64,000 nt of DNA from Pedobacter sp. Leaf170 (GTDB lineage Bacteria; Bacteroidota; Bacteroidia; Sphingobacteriales; Sphingobacteriaceae). Below, piece by piece: positions 59,112 through 64,000 of this stretch; positions within the stretch are counted from its first letter, which is position 1; each line of letters begins with the position of its first letter. The notes under the pieces are model-generated. The model saw only the letters and a list, made by a program, of their open reading frames with translations, was not told the origin of the DNA and did no database searches. Made by a program: the position numbers and the translations under genes. Where the stretch lies: NCBI RefSeq assembly GCF_920984665.1, contig NZ_CAKLBP010000005.1, positions 1 through 64,000 of the forward strand, written 5' to 3'.

Positions 59112-60980
59112 TTAGAAGCTTACAAATTTTACGCCCAAGCTCAACCACCTTGATGGAAGTGGAATTGCACCAATTTCAGTATATGTGGTATCAAATATAT
59201 TCTGAGCATCTAAGAAAACGGTAAATTTTTTAATCGACTGGCTTAACCGAATATCGTTTATCCAATAAGATGGTCCGGCCATTCTTTGATTAAATCTTGT
59301 AGCCAACAAAACAGCGAAATTTACATAGCGAAAATCAACTGTGTTTGTAACCTGGTGTTTTAAGGAAGATATTAAATATTTATATGCCAGTTGCGAATTA
59401 AGGTTTTTAAAATCTGAATCCAGATACGAATAACCTAAATTGATATTAACTTTTGATTTATCTGCGATAGCAAAATTGTAATTTGCTCTGAAGTTTAAAC
59501 CTGAGGTCTGTAAATCGCCAATATTATTGCTCTGCCAAGGTTCGGTTGTTACGGTACGTGTCCAATCGATAAATTTATCTATAGTTCTGTAAAAGTAGTT
59601 AGCGTTGAAATTAAAATTTCCTTTGTCGATTTTTATGCCTAACTCTGCCTGTAAAGCATTTTCTGGAGTTAAATTTTCATTGCCAATATTTCCTGGGCGT
59701 TGGTTCAAATATAAATCGGTAAAAGATGGATTTCTTTGACTTGTACCAATGTTTGTTACTAATTTAATGCCGGTGGAGATTTCGTAACTTGCATCCAAGC
59801 CTGGATAAATTTGCCATTTATAATCAGAATTATAGTTGAGATAAGTACCGATATTCACATTTAGTTTTTCAAGTAATTGAGTTCTGTACTGCGCATAAAC
59901 GCCTAAATTATCTCTATCACGCTTGCCAATGCTGGTAGAATTGATATCATCCTTTCTGGCTTCTGCCCCAAAACCAAATTCACCCGATGAAATTTTATAG
60001 GTTGTATTTAATTCAGCAGAAAATGAATTGCTAAAATGCCTGCTTCGACCAGAATTTAGGTTTGTAGGACCAAAATAACGATAATCATCAAAATTATATC
60101 GATAGCTTAAACGTGGCATTAGTGTCCATCTTTCTGAAAGCTTATGTTTTGATTGTAAGGATGCTAACGTAGTCTGAACTTGTTCATCAGAATTTTTATC
60201 ACCCGGACTAGCATAAAATCCATTCGCTCCAAAACCACTTTTAACATATCCAAAAAGCGCATCAATGGTGTTGGATTCATCAATTTGGAAATTTCCTAGA
60301 TAAAGCAATTTATTGTTTTCAAATCCCGTATTAAATCGATAGCCATTACCTTTATCATGCGAAGCAAAAAGCGAGTGCTGATGTTTCTCTTTGCTTAGCA
60401 TCCCGCCAACCTGTACACCTCCACCAACAAAAGTTTTGCCGTTTCCTTCTGTATTCTTCTCGAAATTGGAGCCTGCGTAAGTAGAAAATAAAACGCCAGA
60501 AGTTGCAGGTTTTTTGGTGATGATATTGATTGCACCGGTTAAACTGTTAATGCCATAAATTCTCGCAGCAGGACCACGAATAATTTCTATACGCTCAATA
60601 GCCTCTACCGGTATAGGCAGGTTAAGCATGTTGTGTGCGGTTTGCATATCAATAATCTTCGTTCCGTTTAAAAGCAACACAGTTTGCTCAAAACTCCCTC
60701 CATCAATACTAATATCCGCTTGCCCGCCAAAAGCACCTCTTTGCCTGATATCTATTCCGTTGGCATATTGTAACACCTCCTGAATGGTTCTGGCCGGTAG
60801 TTTGGCAATAGTTGCATTGTCGATTATGTAAACGTTTCGGTTTTGTTTTGATATTGGCGTATTGAAACGATTTTCATTGATCACAACATCGTTCATATTT
60901 ATTATACTGTCCTTTTTGCTTTGAGCAAATAAGTTGATGGCTAAAATGGTAAAAAGGAAAGTTAAGTATAGTTGCTTCAT
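59112..60980 (-). CDS. TonB-dependent outer-membrane receptor
   Basis: The 622-residue receptor has a signal peptide (LYLTFLFTILAINLFAQ), a plug domain (VVINENRFNTPISKQNRNVY, ending EAIERIEIIRGPAARIYG and INIITKKP) and a 22-strand barrel ending in RWLSLGVKFVSF with terminal Phe. The layout is BtuB/CirA-like rather than SusC-like, and no SusD partner is present. Its divergent neighbour is a MocR-type regulator across 64 bases, so the transported compound is probably sensed by that regulator. The substrate cannot be named from sequence. Confidence 0.9.
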   Translation of the reverse strand: MKQLYLTFLFTILAINLFAQSKKDSIINMNDVVINENRFNTPISKQNRNVYIIDNATIAKLPARTIQEVLQYANGIDIRQRGAFGGQADISIDGGSFEQTVLLLNGTKIIDMQTAHNMLNLPIPVEAIERIEIIRGPAARIYGINSLTGAINIITKKPATSGVLFSTYAGSNFEKNTEGNGKTFVGGGVQVGGMLSKEKHQHSLFASHDKGNGYRFNTGFENNKLLYLGNFQIDESNTIDALFGYVKSGFGANGFYASPGDKNSDEQVQTTLASLQSKHKLSERWTLMPRLSYRYNFDDYRYFGPTNLNSGRSRHFSNSFSAELNTTYKISSGEFGFGAEARKDDINSTSIGKRDRDNLGVYAQYRTQLLEKLNVNIGTYLNYNSDYKWQIYPGLDASYEISTGIKLVTNIGTSQRNPSFTDLYLNQRPGNIGNENLTPENALQAELGIKIDKGNFNFNANYFYRTIDKFIDWTRTVTTEPWQSNNIGDLQTSGLNFRANYNFAIADKSKVNINLGYSYLDSDFKNLNSQLAYKYLISSLKHQVTNTVDFRYVNFAVLLATRFNQRMAGPSYWINDIRLSQSIKKFTVFLDAQNIFDTTYTEIGAIPLPSRWLSLGVKFVSF

Positions 60981-60996
60981 TTTCTAAATGTTTTTG

Positions 60997-61004
60997 CAAA
61001 AGTA
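60997..61004 (-). promoter_or_regulatory. -7 element of the TonB receptor gene
   Basis: On the minus strand TACTTTTG (61004-60997) matches TAnnTTTG and lies 16 bases upstream of the receptor ATG. Confidence 0.5.
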
Positions 61005-61014
61005 GTATCTTGCC

Positions 61015-61033
61015 GTACCATTAAAGTATACCA
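61015..61033. promoter_or_regulatory. direct repeat in the TonB/MocR divergent gap, candidate regulator site
   Basis: GTACCA (61015-61020) and ATACCA (61028-61033) are direct repeats spaced 13 bases start to start. They lie just upstream of the receptor -7 element and near the -33 region. GabR, a MocR member, recognises ATACCA-type direct repeats, as I recall it. Binding here is inferred. Confidence 0.4.
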
Positions 61034-61044
61034 GTTTTAATAAA

Positions 61045-62517
61045 ATGGATAGTCCGGTTCAAATTCCTTTCAAAAGTTTTATTCAGCTTAAGCCGAATGA
61101 TGATATTGCAGTGTATCTACAAATTGTTTTCGAGTTTATTAAGGCGATACAAACCGGTTTATTGCCCGAGGGCACCAAATTGCCGGGGACTCGTATACTT
61201 TGCAAACTTTTAGGTATTAACCGAAATACCTTGATTAAAGCCTTTACCGACTTACAATTACAAGGTTTTATAGAGATTTCTCCAAATAAGGGCACATTTA
61301 TTTTATCGAACCAGAAGCAAAAAAATGATTTAAAACCGCATCAAAACGCGAATACAGAATCTAACTTTGATTTTAAACGGTCACTGATTTTAGAAGACCC
61401 AATAGAAACAAGTAATTTGCCTTACCAGCTAAATGATGGATTACCAGATTTAAGGTTAATGCAAACAGATGTTTTGGCAAGGCTGTATGTGTCAAAATTA
61501 AAGAAGAAAAAAAGTGCAACCGATTGGAAGCAGCTTCAATCTATATCTCATGATGAATTTAAAAATCACTTTGCAAATTTTTTAAATGTTACCCGAGGTT
61601 TAAGAATTTCGACTTCGAACATACTTACCACAAGCAGCCACGAAGTAAGCTTGTATTTGGTTAGCAAACTTTTAATATCCGAAGGTGATAACGTTATTAT
61701 TGGTTCGCCAGGTTACTACGGCTCAAACATGACTTTATTAGATTTTGGTGCAAACATTATAACCATACCGGTTGATGATGAAGGGCTAAGCACCAAACAT
61801 CTTAAGAAAGTTTGTGAAGAAAACAACATCAGGGCGTTATACCTAACATCAAACTACCATTATCCAACATCAAATTGTTTAAGCGCAAAGCGAAGACTTG
61901 AAATTTTAGAATTGGCTAAATTTTATAGTTTCGTAATTATTGAGGATGACTATGACTTTGATTTTCATTACGATAATAATCCGGTATTGCCTTTATCTGC
62001 ATTTAATCCAAACGCAAATGTGGTATATATTGGCTCTTTTGCCAGAAGCCTGCCATCTGGTTTTGGCTATGGTTTTATTACTGCACCAACCGAATTTATT
62101 ACAGAACTGGAAAAGCATCAAAGAATTTTGGAGCCTGGAATTGATGTGATTAAAGAACAGGTTTTAACGCATTTTATACAAGATGGAGAAGTTCATCGCC
62201 TTGCGAAAAAAAACAAAAAAATATACAAGGAGCGCAGAGATGACTTTGTTAATTTATTGAAAGAAGAACTTAGAGGCAAAATAAAATTCGCAATTCCTGC
62301 CCGAGGCTTAGCCATTTGGGTAGAATGGCTGGATGACTTCAGCCTGATTAAATTTAAAAATTTTTGCGCTTCAGAAGGTTTATTTCTACCCAAAACCATT
62401 CTGTATCAAAGCAAAAACCTTCGCGGCATGCGTTTAGGTTTTGGTCATTTAAATAAAGCTGAAATGCAATTGGTGGTAGAAATTTTAAGTAAATCGCTGC
62501 AAAAGGTTATGTTATAA
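61045..62517 (+). CDS. MocR/GabR-type regulator lacking the PLP lysine
   Basis: The 490-residue protein has an N-terminal GntR winged helix (about residues 20-90: LLPEGTKLPGTRILCKLLGI and GFIEISPNKGTFIL) and a fold-type-I aminotransferase domain. Conserved blocks include TTSSHEVSLYLVSKLL, GSPGYYGSN, SNYHYPTSN, IIEDDYDFDFHYD and MRLGFGHL. The block that normally reads SK-T-L around the PLP lysine reads GSFARSL here, with Arg334 (codon 62044-62046) in place of the lysine. It is divergent from the TonB receptor gene and probably controls it. Confidence 0.85.
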   Translation: MDSPVQIPFKSFIQLKPNDDIAVYLQIVFEFIKAIQTGLLPEGTKLPGTRILCKLLGINRNTLIKAFTDLQLQGFIEISPNKGTFILSNQKQKNDLKPHQNANTESNFDFKRSLILEDPIETSNLPYQLNDGLPDLRLMQTDVLARLYVSKLKKKKSATDWKQLQSISHDEFKNHFANFLNVTRGLRISTSNILTTSSHEVSLYLVSKLLISEGDNVIIGSPGYYGSNMTLLDFGANIITIPVDDEGLSTKHLKKVCEENNIRALYLTSNYHYPTSNCLSAKRRLEILELAKFYSFVIIEDDYDFDFHYDNNPVLPLSAFNPNANVVYIGSFARSLPSGFGYGFITAPTEFITELEKHQRILEPGIDVIKEQVLTHFIQDGEVHRLAKKNKKIYKERRDDFVNLLKEELRGKIKFAIPARGLAIWVEWLDDFSLIKFKNFCASEGLFLPKTILYQSKNLRGMRLGFGHLNKAEMQLVVEILSKSLQKVML

Positions 62518-62556
62518 TAACAGATTCTTTGTCTTTCTGAAGAGCGTATTAATACT

Positions 62557-62564
62557 TATCTTTG
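62557..62564 (+). promoter_or_regulatory. -7 element before the DinB-family gene
   Basis: TATCTTTG matches TAnnTTTG, 40 bases before the ATG at 62605. The nearest -33 TTG is 25 bases upstream. Confidence 0.4.
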
Positions 62565-62604
62565 ATTAAACGCCAGATTTTTGGAGTTTATTAAAAACAA
62601 CAAA

Positions 62605-63135
62605 ATGAAAATACTAAAACAAATTAGCGTGCTTGCACTGTTCGTGTTAACAGTGGGCGCTGCAAATGCACAATCTGCAGCAGAAGATGTTGTAAAAGAT
62701 TGGGAAAGAGCAAAAGCTTACACAAAAGAATATTTAGATGCAATGCCAGAAGCTTCTTACAGCTTAAAACCAACACCTCAAATGCGTTCTTTTGCAGAGC
62801 AGTTTCTTCACTTAGCTGATGCGAATTATGCTTTTGCTTCAACGGCAACTGGAGAAAAAAGCCCGGTGGCAATGGGAGCTTTAGAAAAAGGAACAGATAA
62901 ATCGAAAGCAACGGTAACCAAAGATGTACTGGCAAGCTATGATTTTGTAATAGCCAGTGCTAAAAAATTAACTGCTGCCCAAATGAGCGAAATGATTAAG
63001 CTTTTTGGAAGATTTGATTTAACCAAAAAACAAGCATTAGATAAAGCCTTTGAGCACCAAACTCACCATAGAGGACAAGCTACAGTTTACATTAGATTGG
63101 CTCGTGCAACACCTCCACAAGAAAAATTATTTTAA
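62605..63135 (+). CDS. exported DinB-family protein
   Basis: The 176-residue protein has a signal peptide (ISVLALFVLTVGAANA, then QS), and the ATG at 62605 is chosen for it; a TTG at 62581 would start before it. The mature part is a DinB/YfiT-like four-helix bundle with the metal-binding His triad: EQFLHLADANYAF for the first and FEHQTHHRGQATVY for the other two. Most DinB-like proteins are thiol-dependent metalloenzymes in the cytoplasm, so the export signal is notable. A terminator shared with the next gene follows. Confidence 0.85.
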   Translation: MKILKQISVLALFVLTVGAANAQSAAEDVVKDWERAKAYTKEYLDAMPEASYSLKPTPQMRSFAEQFLHLADANYAFASTATGEKSPVAMGALEKGTDKSKATVTKDVLASYDFVIASAKKLTAAQMSEMIKLFGRFDLTKKQALDKAFEHQTHHRGQATVYIRLARATPPQEKLF

Positions 63136-63158
63136 TAAATTTATCAAGATTTTAAATA

Positions 63159-63190
63159 AAAAGGGCATTCATAACCAAGGATGCCCTTTT
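63159..63190. terminator. bidirectional terminator
   Basis: AAAAGGGCAT (63159-63168) pairs with ATGCCCTTTT (63181-63190). The stem reaches the histidine kinase stop codon and lies 24 bases after the DinB stop, so it can serve both convergent genes. Confidence 0.75.
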
Positions 63191-64000
63191 ATTGGAGTGG
63201 CAAACTGAAACCAACATTAGAGCCCTTTCCAACTACGCTATTTGCCCATATTTTTCCACCATGCCTTTGAATAATTTCGGCACTTAAATATAATCCAATT
63301 CCAAATCCCGAAATTGTACTGGTTTGTTTGCCTTCTACCCAGTAAAAGCGGTCGAAAAGATTTGGTAAGTTTTCTGGCTTAATGCCCATACCATAATCCT
63401 TTACCAAAACTTCTGCGTTATTGTTATTTATATTGCAAAAAACCTCAATATTTTTGTTATTCGGAGAGTACTTTATTGCATTTGAAAGGAGGTTTGTAAT
63501 TACATTGCCTATTTTATCTCTATCTGCCTTCACTTTTACAGAAACAGATGTTTGCAACGCAATGTTATAGTTTGAAGAAGTTAATAAAAGTTCAGATATT
63601 ATTTCCTCAACCAATAAATTCAATTCAAATTCATTCTTTTCTAAATGGATTTTTCCAGATTCTAAACGAGATAAATTTAGGAAACCATTAATCATGGTAT
63701 TCATTTTTTTTATCTGCTGCCCGGCTTTATCCAAAGCATTTATGGTATGGCTCTCTGTATTATTAATATTTATTTTTTGAAGAAGTTGTATATATGCGCC
63801 TAATGATGTTAATGGCGTTTTCAACTCGTGGCTTACCATGCCAATAAAATCATTTTTTCGCTGTTCGTCTTTTTTCTGCTCGGTAATATCCATAATAATA
63901 CCAGTAAAAGATGAACTTTCTGTATTCGCACCTTCAGTTAAATTACCTACAGTACGTAGCCACCTTATCTTTTGGTCGTTAAATGTTCTTATAGTGAATG
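63189..64000 (-). CDS. PAS-containing sensor histidine kinase, 5' end outside the window
   Basis: The frame is open to the window edge, and the first visible residues (FTIRTFNDQKIRWLRTVGNL, then TGIIMDITEQKK) are the end of a PAS/PAC sensor domain, so the apparent ATG at 63893 is internal. After it come the H box (GMVSHELKTPLTSLGAY), the DHp helices, the N box NLLSNAIKYSP, the G1 box VKDYGMGIKPENLP, the F box LFDRFYW and the G2 box GFGIGLYLS. The 3' end is complete. The signal and the response regulator are not visible here. Confidence 0.9.
   Translation of the reverse strand, partial: FTIRTFNDQKIRWLRTVGNLTEGANTESSSFTGIIMDITEQKKDEQRKNDFIGMVSHELKTPLTSLGAYIQLLQKININNTESHTINALDKAGQQIKKMNTMINGFLNLSRLESGKIHLEKNEFELNLLVEEIISELLLTSSNYNIALQTSVSVKVKADRDKIGNVITNLLSNAIKYSPNNKNIEVFCNINNNNAEVLVKDYGMGIKPENLPNLFDRFYWVEGKQTSTISGFGIGLYLSAEIIQRHGGKIWANSVVGKGSNVGFSLPLQ

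Noticed and set aside
63189..63893. Histidine kinase starting at the ATG at 63893
   Set aside because: The frame continues upstream to the window edge with a PAC-type sequence, so this ATG is internal.

Overview
The window looks like a chromosomal segment of a member of the Bacteroidota, most likely a Pedobacter-like Sphingobacteriaceae. The evidence is the AT-rich DNA, promoters of the form TTG-N19/20-TAnnTTTG with no obvious Shine-Dalgarno sites, many short lipoproteins whose lipobox cysteine is followed by KK and acidic residues, typical families (DUF2807, DUF6515, DUF2490, MuiA/DUF4139, SIMPL, CocE, TonB receptors), and carotenoid genes of Bacteroidota type. The genus is inferred and cannot be proved from the sequence alone. 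Most of the window is ordinary core chromosome; no phage, transposase or CRISPR array is visible.

Layout. 1-3.3 kb: a small accessory block of AT-rich, unrecognised secreted proteins with a gene fragment and a frameshifted duplicate. 3.4-10.2 kb: a fatty-acid beta-oxidation operon, MarR regulator-fadN-fadA-fadE, with a palindromic operator candidate. It is interrupted by two intergenic modules bounded by inverted repeats, one of which carries a four-helix-bundle (23S rRNA IVP-type) gene. 10.3-12.2 kb: three tandem FKBP lipoproteins. 12.2-17.7 kb: a CPD photolyase with a TIGR01777 epimerase, a MuiA-type protein, and a CRY-DASH protein. 17.9-22.0 kb: sucA-sucB (2-oxoglutarate dehydrogenase E1 and E2); the E3 gene (lpdA) is at 35.4-36.8 kb. 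22.2-35.2 kb: small envelope proteins, a cold-shock protein, FabV enoyl reductase, an M1 peptidase, a CocE-type hydrolase, a DUF6515 protein and a phytase-like esterase. 37.2-40.9 kb: a choice-of-anchor I lipoprotein, an MFS transporter and a putative amidase-like secreted protein. 41.2-47.6 kb: a TetR-controlled RND tripartite efflux operon. 47.8-53.3 kb: carotenoid genes (crtZ, crtI, fused crtYcd) interleaved with murB and an ECF sigma factor; phytoene synthase is absent. 53.5-56 kb: a cytochrome b5-like protein, a PfkB kinase, two identical tRNA-Asn genes and an SGNH hydrolase. 56.5-59 kb: three tandem paralogous secreted proteins. 59.1-62.5 kb: a TonB receptor divergent from a MocR-type regulator that lacks the PLP lysine. 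62.6-64 kb: a DinB protein and the 3' part of a PAS histidine kinase that runs off the window.

Functional links. Beta-oxidation, the 2-oxoglutarate dehydrogenase complex and FabV form a lipid and central-carbon theme. Two photolyases and the carotenoid genes form a light-protection theme. The gaps between genes are rich in dispersed palindromic repeats of several families, including short GC-rich palindromes nested inside other repeats. The least expected signals are the lysine-to-arginine change in the MocR regulator, the repeat-bounded modules inside the fad operon, the tandem secreted paralogues, and the decayed duplicate near the left edge.
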